Below, one piece after another: positions 1 through 5,373 of a DNA stretch of 5,553 bases (position 1 is its first letter; each line of letters opens with the position of its first letter). The position numbers were made by a program, and so were the translations under genes. Origin of the DNA: an uncultured Lachnospiraceae bacterium (GTDB taxonomy: Bacteria > Bacillota > Clostridia > Lachnospirales > Lachnospiraceae); assembly GCA_910585825.1 (NCBI GenBank), contig CAJUEY010000069.1:1-5553 (forward strand), written 5' to 3'. The notes below the pieces were generated by a model. The model was not told the DNA's origin. It did not search any database and saw nothing but the letters and a program-made list of their open reading frames with translations.

Positions 1-23
1 ACAGCTTATTCAAGTGCGTCAAT

Positions 24-50
24 TTATGGTTTTCCTCTACTTTCTTTCAC
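24..50 (-). other. 8-codon ORF with good ribosome site after the T-box
   Basis: Downstream of the T-box terminator, an AAGGAG ribosome site (minus strand, 62-57) lies 6 nt before a GTG codon at 50-48. The frame reads M-K-E-S-R-G-K-P and stops at TAA (26-24). It could be a short leader peptide, or the decayed start of the regulated gene. It could also be chance, with the real gene starting left of the window. A TTG at 22-20 opens a frame that runs off the edge, but its ribosome site (AGAGG, 11 nt upstream) is poorly spaced. Confidence 0.25.
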
Positions 51-71
51 ACTAATCTCCTTCCTGAATAT

Positions 72-104
72 AAAAAAACTTCCATCCTGTCAAAGGACGA
101 AAGT
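72..104 (-). terminator. T-box regulatory terminator
   Basis: On the minus strand ACTTTCGTCC (104-95) pairs with GGATGGAAGT (87-78) across a 7-nt loop. This gives ten pairs, two of them G-U, followed directly by a run of T (77-72). The 5' arm shares CGTCC with the antiterminator, so the two structures exclude each other, as expected for transcriptional T-box control. Confidence 0.9.
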
Positions 105-335
105 CTCCGTTTCGTGTTACCACCTTTATTCACAGTCTGCTCACGCAAACTGCCTCTTTGGGTATCTCACTGAAATACCCCTGTACGATAACGTGTACAA
201 ATCCGTCACAGCCTACTGACAAAAAGCGTTCTGTGTGAAGCTCCAAGATGTATTCACTACAGACTCCCCATGCACCTCTCACCAGCCGGTAACTCTCTGT
301 ATGCTTCTGCCTGCCGCTACTTCTTCTTATCACAG
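72..335 (-). promoter_or_regulatory. T-box riboswitch leader, specifier UAC (tyrosine)
   Basis: This is a tRNA-sensing leader RNA read leftward. Stem I closes with CTGTG (335-331) against CACAG (235-231). It carries an AGAGAG element (298-293) and a distal GGTGAGAGG motif (283-275). The specifier loop reads GAA-TAC-ATC followed by TTGGAGC, with TAC at 252-250, which pairs with the GUA anticodon of tRNA-Tyr. A stem III hairpin, GGGTAT/ATACCC, lies near 163-183. The T-box bulge TGGTAAC (122-116) is flanked by AAAGG (127-123) and ACG (115-113). These pair with CGTCCTTT (99-92) to form the antiterminator. The UGGU of the bulge fits an A73 discriminator, as in bacterial tRNA-Tyr. Uncharged tRNA-Tyr should favour read-through into the gene left of the window, perhaps tyrS or a tyrosine or aromatic amino-acid gene. 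The specifier register is inferred by alignment to the family consensus. Confidence 0.93.
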
Positions 336-356
336 CCTTAATTTTAAGTTATTCCT

Positions 357-385
357 ATTATATGCAGTGTATTATATTTTGTCAA
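357..385 (-). promoter_or_regulatory. Sigma-A promoter of the T-box transcript
   Basis: A consensus -35 TTGACA (385-380) and a consensus -10 TATAAT (362-357) are separated by exactly 17 bp. Transcription would begin near 350, about 15 nt before Stem I. A fully consensus promoter ahead of a T-box fits strong initiation with control at attenuation. Confidence 0.9.
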
Positions 386-510
386 TTCTAATTCCGGAAA
401 ATCCTCCCCATAATTCGTCATTCATTACTGTTCACTCCTGCTGCGCTCACAGTAACCATCATTCTTTCTGGCATTTTATTTCTTATTATAGAGATCATTT
501 TACTTAAAAA

Positions 511-555
511 ATACATAAAAACTTCCGTGATCATAATTTTCAATCGCGGAAGTTT
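511..555 (-). terminator. Intrinsic terminator of tRNA-Cys
   Basis: AAACTTCCG...GAT (519-531) is complementary to ATC...CGGAAGTTT (543-555). The stem is 13 bp with one A-C mismatch when read on the minus strand, and the loop is 11 nt. On the minus strand it starts 5 nt after the tRNA discriminator base and is followed by TT, ATGTAT and a T-run (510-506). There is no T-run on the plus side, so it terminates the tRNA transcript. Confidence 0.75.
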
Positions 556-559
556 GAAG

Positions 560-631
560 AGGCGCAGGCCGGATTTGAACCGGCGCGTACTGGTGTTGCA
601 GACCATTGCCTTACCACTTGGCTACTACGCC
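560..631 (-). tRNA. tRNA-Cys (GCA)
   Basis: Read on the minus strand, GGCGTAG (631-625) pairs with CTGCGCC (567-561) as the acceptor stem, with one G-U pair. The D-stem is GCC/GGC. The anticodon loop CTGCAAC has GCA at 599-597. The T-arm is GCCGG-TTCAAAT-CCGGC. The discriminator base is U (560), which is the expected identity base for cysteine tRNA. The CCA end is not encoded. The only irregular pair is the outermost of the anticodon stem (A27-G43). The length of 72 nt is normal. It has its own promoter and terminator, so it is a single-gene unit. Confidence 0.97.
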
Positions 632-649
632 GAACTATTTGCTTATTAC

Positions 650-678
650 ATATTATCAAATACTGGTTTTTACGTCAA
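650..678 (-). promoter_or_regulatory. Sigma-A promoter of tRNA-Cys
   Basis: TTGACG (678-673) and TAATAT (655-650) are spaced by 17 bp, with a TG two bases upstream of the -10. Initiation would fall near 643, about a dozen bases before the mature tRNA 5' end. Confidence 0.8.
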
Positions 679-762
679 GTCATTTATTGGTGCAATACTA
701 ATTCATATGCAACAACAAGCAGTATAGAACCGAATTTTTTCAAAGACATTTTCCTTTTCGTT

Positions 763-774
763 TCAAAATTTTGA
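763..774. repeat. 12-bp perfect palindrome upstream of the sigma gene
   Basis: TCAAAATTTTGA is a perfect inverted repeat in the 283-bp divergent region between tRNA-Cys and the sigma gene. It could be an operator, but the region is extremely AT-rich and such palindromes arise by chance. Apart from this, the two promoters and A/T tracts, I see nothing else in 680-900. Confidence 0.25.
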
Positions 775-840
775 TATTGTGATAAAAAAATTATTCTTTT
801 TAGATGTCAAATCAATTAAAATAGAAAAAAATACATTTTT

Positions 841-869
841 CTGCAACAAATCTTTCCATAAAATACACT
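841..869 (+). promoter_or_regulatory. Candidate promoter of the sigma/propeller operon
   Basis: CTGCAA (841-846) and TACACT (864-869) are spaced 17 bp apart, with A/T tracts upstream that could act as an UP element. The overlapping TGCAAC (842-847) resembles the AAC-containing -35 of ECF promoters, but no CGTC or CGTA -10 follows at the usual distance. Autoregulation by the encoded sigma factor is therefore possible but not shown. Confidence 0.3.
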
Positions 870-914
870 ATTATATATCACCCATCAACCATACAACACA
901 ATAGGGGAATGCTT

Positions 915-1427
915 ATGAAACAAAATCTGCAGCAGATAAAAAAAGCAAAGGCCGGCGACACAGATGCATTTGCAGAATTGTACAGCAGTATTTATTCTGA
1001 TTTGTACCGTTTTGCACTTTATACGTTGAAAAATCCTACAGACGCAGAAGACATCGTCAGCGAAACAGTTATGGATGCTTATATCTCTATTCACAAGCTC
1101 CGTTCCGCAGAATCTTTCAAATCATGGATTTTCAAAATACTCTCAACGAAATGCAAACAGCGTTTCAAAGAGACGCAAAGTTCGACTGTCGAACTTTCGG
1201 AAACATTTCCTGATAAAGGTTCTTTCACTTCGCTGGAAGAACTCATGGATTTACGTCATCATTTTTTCCAATTGGAAAATGAAGATCGTCTGATTATCAG
1301 TATGCACATTTTCGCCGGATATACCAGTCAGGAAATTGCAAAAATCCTTCATATGAACGCAAACACCATACGTTCCAAAGAACACCGTGCATTAAAGAAG
1401 CTTGCTGACCAATTAAACAGCCAATAA
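915..1427 (+). CDS. ECF-type RNA polymerase sigma factor
   Basis: This 170-residue protein has the two-domain layout of extracytoplasmic-function sigma-70 factors. Region 2 spans about residues 15-82, with the region 2.2 helix DAEDIVSETVMDAY (43-56) that contacts core polymerase, then a SFKSWIFKI segment (67-75). Region 4 spans about 119-165, with the DNA-binding helix-turn-helix in YTSQEIAKILHMNANTIRSK (136-155). No region 1 or 3 is present, as is normal for the group. I start at ATG 915, because AGGGG (903-907) is then 7 nt upstream; the in-frame ATG at 909 sits almost on the ribosome site. The next gene begins 15 bp after the stop and encodes a membrane protein likely to be its anti-sigma factor. 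The linker between the domains (83-118) is acidic and variable. The family call is firm; the specific group and regulon are unknown. Confidence 0.93.
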   Translation: MKQNLQQIKKAKAGDTDAFAELYSSIYSDLYRFALYTLKNPTDAEDIVSETVMDAYISIHKLRSAESFKSWIFKILSTKCKQRFKETQSSTVELSETFPDKGSFTSLEELMDLRHHFFQLENEDRLIISMHIFAGYTSQEIAKILHMNANTIRSKEHRALKKLADQLNSQ

Positions 1428-1442
1428 AAGAAAGGTGATTTT

Positions 1443-3536
1443 ATGACAGATAACGAATTATTAAATCAGATCAGGCAATCCGCCGAAGAAATCGACATTC
1501 CGGATTCCATTACACCGGATCAAATTTCTGCTAAATTAAAAAATAAAAAAGCTCCTGTTTCGCATTTCCATTTTGCTCCTGCAAGAGCAATTTCAGCTGT
1601 CGCTGTTTTTCTATTTATGGGCATTCTTTCCGGTATTACATGGAATGCAGTTTATCATTCGTCTAACAACGCGGCATGGGAATCCGCCATCTCTTCAGAT
1701 GCAGCCGAAACAACAGATACAGCCGATGGCAATTCCATTTCTCCACAGCCGGATTCTGCCAAGGAGTCTAAGAAAAATGCCGGAAATCTCTATACTATAG
1801 CCAAAAGCTACGACCAGATTTATGACGTATTAAACTCGTCTAACGCTTATCTTGAAGGAGAATATTACACGGATACTGCTGGTGCTGATGAATCGGCTGA
1901 TATGGCAACAGAGTATACGTCAGACTATGCCGCAGCAAAGCGAGATCAGGAAGCACAGAAACTATCTGAAAAAGAGAGTTTTTCCACCACAAATCTCCAA
2001 ACCCAAGGAGTCGATGAAAGTGATCTGATCAAAACAGACGGTTCTTATATTTATACGGTAAAGGACCAGCATGTTTTCATTACAGACACTGCCAACGGAA
2101 ATTTACAGCAGATCGCCTCGCTTCACCCGGAATTAAATACTGCCGATTCCATACTGGAGCTTTATGTGGATAAAGATGTCCTTCTTTTGCTGGTACAACA
2201 TTATGACACTTCCCTGGAAGAGTCCTCTTCACATTACTATATAGAAGGTTCTGAAAATTCTGCCAAGAAAGATTCCGGCTTTCTTCCGTTAGAAGATGTT
2301 TCTACGGCAAATTCTGTGGAAACTGCCTATTCCACGATATTATATGTGTATAATATTGAAGATCCCTCATCTCCTATATTACAGGGTACTACCACCCAAG
2401 ATGGTTATTATTATACTTCCCGGAAAATTGGAGATATTGTATATCTTTTTACACAAAAAACCTTTCCCCAAAACGTCGTTTATCAAAAAGAAAGCGACAC
2501 AGAGGGGCGGATTATTCCCTGCATTAACGACACAAAAATCCCATATGATCATATTTACCTGCCGGAGGAAGGAAACTGCGGTCTGATCTGTTCCTCTTTC
2601 AATATCAACCATCCCGAAGAGGTCATTGATGATATTATGGTAGTTTATAATTATGCGGACATTTATGTGGGAAATAATTCTATTTATCTCTATCAGAACA
2701 AATACCAAAACAACGAAATATTGACAGAAATTGCCAAGTTTCAAATAGATGAAGGAAACATCAATGCTGTAAACGCAGCATCTGTAAAAGGAAACGTTTC
2801 TGACGCCTTTGCCATTCAGGAATATCAGAATAACCTGAGAATTTTAACAACCTCTTATGACAATAATGATAATTCCTCAAATCAACTCTATGTTTTAGAT
2901 AAAGACCTTCAGCTTATTGGTTCTTTAGAAGGCATAGCTCCTGGTGAAGAAATCTATGCGGCAAGATATTTTGAAAACACGGCATACTTTATCACCTATC
3001 GAAATACAGATCCGCTTTTTGCCGTAGATTTGTCAGATCCATCGAATCCCACATTGTTGGGGGAACTTAAGATTACCGGATTTTCTGAATACCTTCATTT
3101 CTGGGGAACAGATCATCTGCTTGGCATCGGCTATGAAACCAATCCTGATACCGGAAATTTTCTTGGTCTCAAGCTTGTTATGTTCGACATTTCAGATCCC
3201 GTCAATTTAAAGACGGTCGACAGCCTTGTGTTGGATAACTACCACTACTCTCCCGCACTCTATGATTACAAATGCGTTCTTGCAGATTTTAATCAAAACC
3301 TTATTGGATTTGCCGCAGAAACAGATTATTCCGATGTCGATTACAATATTTATGCCTGGGAGAAAGATCATTTTACAAAAAAACGAACAACCTCTCTCCC
3401 GAATGCTATTACCTCTGATTCTGTACGGGGAATTTACATCGGTAATAAATTTTATATTGCTAGCCCCACGGATATTGTCAGCTTTGATATATCCAACGAT
3501 TTTAAGGAAATCAGCCGCATAACTTTACAGAAATAA
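1443..3536 (+). CDS. Membrane-anchored beta-propeller protein, putative anti-sigma/sensor
   Basis: This 697-residue protein starts at an ATG 5 nt after AAAGGTG. A charged N-terminal stretch (1-46) is followed by one hydrophobic segment (about 47-70), an acidic Ser/Thr/Ala-rich linker (71-180) and a large extracytoplasmic domain (about 181-697). The motif GVDESDLIKTDG (189-200) and the later segment YFITYRNTDPLFAVDLSDP (about 515-533) are hallmarks of the secreted WD40-like propellers of PF09826 (COG4880). DLSDPSNP and FDISDP recur as blade-like repeats. The short cytoplasmic head, single membrane pass and tight coupling to an ECF sigma gene resemble anti-sigma factors. I see no zinc-finger HxxxCxxC motif in the head. 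The inferred role is to hold the sigma factor at the membrane until the propeller senses an envelope signal or ligand. The propeller family call is strong; the anti-sigma role is inference. Confidence 0.85.
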   Translation: MTDNELLNQIRQSAEEIDIPDSITPDQISAKLKNKKAPVSHFHFAPARAISAVAVFLFMGILSGITWNAVYHSSNNAAWESAISSDAAETTDTADGNSISPQPDSAKESKKNAGNLYTIAKSYDQIYDVLNSSNAYLEGEYYTDTAGADESADMATEYTSDYAAAKRDQEAQKLSEKESFSTTNLQTQGVDESDLIKTDGSYIYTVKDQHVFITDTANGNLQQIASLHPELNTADSILELYVDKDVLLLLVQHYDTSLEESSSHYYIEGSENSAKKDSGFLPLEDVSTANSVETAYSTILYVYNIEDPSSPILQGTTTQDGYYYTSRKIGDIVYLFTQKTFPQNVVYQKESDTEGRIIPCINDTKIPYDHIYLPEEGNCGLICSSFNINHPEEVIDDIMVVYNYADIYVGNNSIYLYQNKYQNNEILTEIAKFQIDEGNINAVNAASVKGNVSDAFAIQEYQNNLRILTTSYDNNDNSSNQLYVLDKDLQLIGSLEGIAPGEEIYAARYFENTAYFITYRNTDPLFAVDLSDPSNPTLLGELKITGFSEYLHFWGTDHLLGIGYETNPDTGNFLGLKLVMFDISDPVNLKTVDSLVLDNYHYSPALYDYKCVLADFNQNLIGFAAETDYSDVDYNIYAWEKDHFTKKRTTSLPNAITSDSVRGIYIGNKFYIASPTDIVSFDISNDFKEISRITLQK

Positions 3537-3541
3537 CGTAT

Positions 3542-3604
3542 AAACAGGCTCCCATTATGCATCAGGCATTTCATTTGCCTTTTGTCACAAAGGGGAGCCT
3601 GTTT
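3542..3604. terminator. Stem-loop between convergent genes, probable bidirectional terminator
   Basis: AAACAGGCTCCC (3542-3553) is perfectly complementary to GGGAGCCTGTTT (3593-3604). A smaller hairpin, AGGCA/TGCCT (3564-3568 with 3576-3580), is nested in the loop and followed by TTTT. The structure nearly fills the 81-bp gap between the two convergent stop codons. Neither side of the outer stem has a long T-run, so the inner hairpin or simple stem stability may do the work. Confidence 0.65.
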
Positions 3605-3617
3605 GCAATTTTCTCCA

Positions 3618-3881
3618 TTATACAAGCCTGTAAATAAGGATTGCTGCCAATATGCCGATGATACTGGCAATCGTTATCTTAATTGTAAGTCCAAACGTAA
3701 TAACCAATATTCCCAGATTTAACACAATTGGCTCTGCAAAACCAAAACTCTGTCCGTAACTCAGCCAGCTTAAACCTGCCATTCCCTTTGTCAACTCTCC
3801 AATAAATCCGCCTATCACAATTCCGGCAAGCAATAATAAAAATAATGCCCAGTTATTCTTTCCAGTAATACTTTTACTCAT
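3618..3881 (-). CDS. DUF4321 family small membrane protein
   Basis: This 87-residue protein has two hydrophobic segments, about 11-28 (LFLLLLAGIVIGGFIG) and 58-84. They are joined by a loop containing GLSWLSYGQSFG (36-47) and TFGLTIKI (62-69). This layout and wording match DUF4321 (PF14209), small proteins typical of Clostridia with no assigned function. The start is ATG 3881, with AAAGGAG (3896-3890) 8 nt upstream. An ATG at 3886 is out of frame and stops after two codons. The gene has its own promoter just past the cwlD-like gene and converges on the propeller operon. No catalytic residues are evident, so it is probably a structural or accessory membrane protein. Confidence 0.85.
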   Translation of the reverse strand: MSKSITGKNNWALFLLLLAGIVIGGFIGELTKGMAGLSWLSYGQSFGFAEPIVLNLGILVITFGLTIKITIASIIGILAAILIYRLV

Positions 3882-3911
3882 ATCATTTTCTCCTTTGGAT
3901 TCTGTGAACTG

Positions 3912-3941
3912 ATTATAGCATTCTCCTTTGTATCATTTCAA
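3912..3941 (-). promoter_or_regulatory. Extended -10 promoter of the DUF4321 gene
   Basis: TTGAAA (3941-3936), an 18-bp spacer and TATAAT (3917-3912) are preceded by the extended -10 dinucleotide TG (TGC-TATAAT). The -35 begins 15 bp past the upstream amidase stop codon, so DUF4321 can be expressed independently of the amidase. Confidence 0.8.
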
Positions 3942-3955
3942 TCTTTTTATATGCC

Positions 3956-4645
3956 CTACTCGTTTAAATATTCTATAATTCCCATCATAATCGCCCATGC
4001 AACCTTATCCTGATATTCATTCGTATTTAAAAGATCCGCCTCTTCGCTGTTGCTCAAAAATCCGCATTCCACAATTACTGTCGGCGTAGGTGTTTTCTTT
4101 AAAAGATAATAACTTTCATTTGCTTTTTCTACTCTGTGATTTTCCGGATCTAAATGAGCAACCAGACTGCTTTGAATTTTTTTTGCAAGTTCTTCTCCTT
4201 CTTTGGACTGTCCATAATAAAAAACCTGCGCTCCTTTTACATATTCCTCCGGATAGCTGTTCTGATGTATACTAACCGTAAATAGCGGCATAGCTTTTGT
4301 AATAATCTCACAGCGTTTCTGCATGTCTTCCACTTTCATGTTTTTTGTTCCTGGTTGATACAATCCTTCCCCAGTAGTGCGCGTCATAATAACTTCATAC
4401 CCCTGACTCTCCAAAAGATCCCTTAACTTATAGGCAATGGTAAGATTAATATCTTTTTCCAACACACCGTTAATACCAATCTTTCCGGGATCATCTCCTC
4501 CGTGTCCAGCATCCACTACAATACAATTTTCATTTACTGTTCCTGCTTCACTGTTTACTGCCATAATCTGCGCTTCTTTTCGCGACAAAATCGCAGCAGA
4601 GATCAACAAAATAATAGCCATACCAAGTTCAATCTTTTTTTTCAA
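3956..4645 (-). CDS. cwlD: CwlD-like N-acetylmuramoyl-L-alanine amidase (Amidase_3)
   Basis: This 229-residue zinc amidase cleaves the bond between N-acetylmuramic acid and L-alanine in peptidoglycan. The N-terminus is a signal-anchor (hydrophobic about 7-20), followed by an Amidase_3 domain (about 41-227). The family residues are all visible: His48 in VVDAGHGG, Glu63 in LEKDINL, His127 in SIHQN as zinc ligands, and the catalytic Glu193 in VIVECGFLSN. The single domain, anchor and length near 230-240 match CwlD, which in Bacillus works with PdaA to make muramic-lactam in the spore cortex. The start is TTG 4645, supported by GGAG (4656-4653) 7 nt upstream; the next ATG, codon 9, has no ribosome site and would remove part of the membrane segment. 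The stop is TAG. A vegetative amidase of the same fold is the main alternative. I could not identify a clear SigE, SigG or SigA promoter upstream. Confidence 0.9.
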   Translation of the reverse strand: MKKKIELGMAIILLISAAILSRKEAQIMAVNSEAGTVNENCIVVDAGHGGDDPGKIGINGVLEKDINLTIAYKLRDLLESQGYEVIMTRTTGEGLYQPGTKNMKVEDMQKRCEIITKAMPLFTVSIHQNSYPEEYVKGAQVFYYGQSKEGEELAKKIQSSLVAHLDPENHRVEKANESYYLLKKTPTPTVIVECGFLSNSEEADLLNTNEYQDKVAWAIMMGIIEYLNE

Positions 4646-4740
4646 ATTTTTACTCCGGCAAACTTCTTACTCTACTCTATGAAAATATATATTGTCCAAA
4701 TTCCTTTTACATCCATGTTTTTCCTGTAAACAACCGCGTA

Positions 4741-4802
4741 TTGGAATGTTTTTACCATGACATTTACCCTCTTAATCGTATGGTAAAAATCCTGAATTCC
4801 AA
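4741..4802. repeat. 62-bp imperfect palindrome upstream of the amidase
   Basis: A perfect 10-bp inner stem, TTTTTACCAT (4749-4758) with ATGGTAAAAA (4780-4789), encloses a 21-nt loop. An outer 7-bp stem, TTGGAAT (4741-4747) with ATTCCAA (4796-4802), is separated from it by an asymmetric internal loop. No T-run follows on either strand, so it is not a standard terminator. It lies about 95 bp upstream of the amidase start within the 340-bp gene-free stretch 4646-4985. It could be an operator, a structured leader or a small palindromic repeat element. Confidence 0.6.
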
Positions 4803-4933
4803 TGGCATTGAAAATAATCCTTATGAAGATAAAAACTGGTAATTATCAGATCAGTCAAAACCAGGAATCAGATGATCTGTCAGCTATATTCTGCTATAAC
4901 CATTTTATATTTTTTCATATACTTCATTACACA

Positions 4934-4979
4934 AAAAACAGCGGCAAGCACTGCAATTCCAATGCTTACCGCTGTTTTT
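4934..4979 (-). terminator. Strong intrinsic terminator after tRNA-Lys
   Basis: AAAAACAGCGGCAAGCA (4934-4950) pairs with TGCTTACCGCTGTTTTT (4963-4979) across a 12-nt loop. The one plus-strand mismatch becomes a G-U pair on the minus strand, giving 17 continuous pairs. A T-run follows on the minus strand. It starts 6 nt after the tRNA-Lys 3' end, so it is the native tRNA terminator left on the chromosome side. It may also work on the plus strand. Confidence 0.88.
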
Positions 4980-4985
4980 CAACAA

Positions 4986-5032
4986 TGAGACATCGGGGGC
5001 TCGAACCCCGGACAACTTGATTAAAAGTCAGA
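4986..5032 (-). pseudogene. 3' part of a tRNA-Lys (UUU) gene at an integration junction
   Basis: On the minus strand the 3' acceptor strand ATGTCTC plus discriminator A (4993-4986), a perfect T-arm CGGGG-TTCGAGC-CCCCG (5010-4994), variable loop TTGTC (5015-5011) and anticodon loop CTTTTAA with TTT at 5025-5023 are intact. Upstream of the anticodon stem there is no D-arm and no 5' acceptor strand, so the gene is truncated and cannot make a tRNA. The anticodon stem, TCTGA against TCAAG, has a C-A mismatch and a terminal U-G. That suggests its two sides come from different tRNA-Lys sequences. Such a 3' remnant is the usual far-end scar of an element integrated by a tyrosine recombinase into a tRNA gene. 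Confidence 0.85.
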
Positions 5033-5069
5033 TGTTCAATCCTTATTTTTACTGGATTTATACGATTTT

Positions 5070-5091
5070 TTAGACATTTTGTAGACATTAT
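5070..5091. repeat. Two tandem 11-bp repeats next to the attachment junction
   Basis: TTAGACATTTT (5070-5080) is followed immediately by GTAGACATTAT (5081-5091), identical at 9 of 11 positions and sharing TAGACATT. Their place about 40 bp inside the junction and the one-helical-turn period fit arm-type binding sites for a tyrosine integrase. Two AT-rich copies could also be chance. Confidence 0.4.
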
Positions 5092-5166
5092 GTCGTAAAT
5101 AGCTGTTGTGAACATCATTGCGTTCCTTGAGTGGGAGATTTCCAAAAGAAGAGATTTCATAATTGA

Positions 5167-5334
5167 CATTCACATATAAATCTTTTGAAATCAGCTTATT
5201 GCATCGGCGCATTGGTAACATGGGAGCAGCTTAAACGTATCCGGGAAATTCGAGACGAAAGAAACACAATCCGATACAATATGGCCATTCAGAACGGCGC
5301 AAGCGACCGGGACGCAGGATATGCGATTATGTAA
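5167..5334 (+). pseudogene. Unrecognised gene fragment, probably truncated
   Basis: This is a stop-to-stop open frame of 55 codons ending at TAA 5332-5334. The second half looks like real protein: from Leu16, LVTWEQLKRIREIRDERN, then NMAIQNGASDRDAG and a terminal IM. It is rich in charged helix-forming residues and could be a coiled coil. The first 15 codons are AT-rich and unlike the rest. The only starts in frame are TTG codons, such as 5212, none with a ribosome site. I infer a gene that lost its 5' part, with the break near 5205 where GC content rises. A hairpin follows 7 nt after the stop. I do not recognise the family. Confidence 0.4.
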
Positions 5335-5340
5335 AGTACA

Positions 5341-5364
5341 GGCAGCAGGATAACGCCTGCTGCC
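5341..5364. terminator. GC-rich hairpin between converging coding ends
   Basis: GGCAGCAGG (5341-5349) and CCTGCTGCC (5356-5364) form a perfect 9-bp stem with a 6-nt loop, between the plus-strand fragment stop (5334) and the minus-strand stop (5374). It is followed by CTTCT on the plus side and by TGTACTTTAC on the minus side. The T-runs are weak, so it is a likely but not ideal bidirectional terminator. Confidence 0.6.
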
Positions 5365-5373
5365 CTTCTATGC

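Noticed and set aside
130..333. 67-codon minus-strand frame
   Set aside because: It lies entirely inside the structured T-box leader, and its start has no ribosome site.
235..507. 90-codon plus-strand frame
   Set aside because: It runs antisense through Stem I of the T-box and its promoter, has no ribosome site and has no protein-like pattern.
418..606. 62-codon minus-strand frame ending in MMVTVSAAGVNSNE
   Set aside because: It begins inside tRNA-Cys and crosses its terminator; no ribosome site precedes any of its ATG codons.
527..727. 66-codon plus-strand frame
   Set aside because: It is the antisense of tRNA-Cys and its promoter; the PDLNRR-type peptide is a typical tRNA artefact.
909..914. 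Earlier ATG for the sigma factor
   Set aside because: It directly abuts the AGGGG ribosome site, while the ATG at 915 has normal spacing.
2379..2744. 121-codon minus-strand frame
   Set aside because: It is a shadow of the propeller gene, without a ribosome site or promoter.
4437..4729. Plus-strand frames antisense to the amidase
   Set aside because: They overlap the conserved catalytic part of the amidase on the opposite strand and have no start signals.
4840..4895. ATCAGAT motifs and the CAGATGATCTG palindrome as a possible operator
   Set aside because: They are too short and not tied to any promoter I could identify.
4802..5020. 72-codon plus-strand frame ending RGLEPRTT
   Set aside because: It crosses a strong terminator and ends in the antisense of a tRNA T-arm; that ending is a well-known artefact of tRNA translation.
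5036..5221. 61-codon minus-strand frame next to the tRNA-Lys junction, considered as an integrase C-terminus
   Set aside because: It has no ribosome site, its frame is closed just upstream, and it shows no tyrosine-recombinase motif such as an active-site HxxR or LGH. Its lysine/serine-rich end simply translates the AT-rich repeat stretch.
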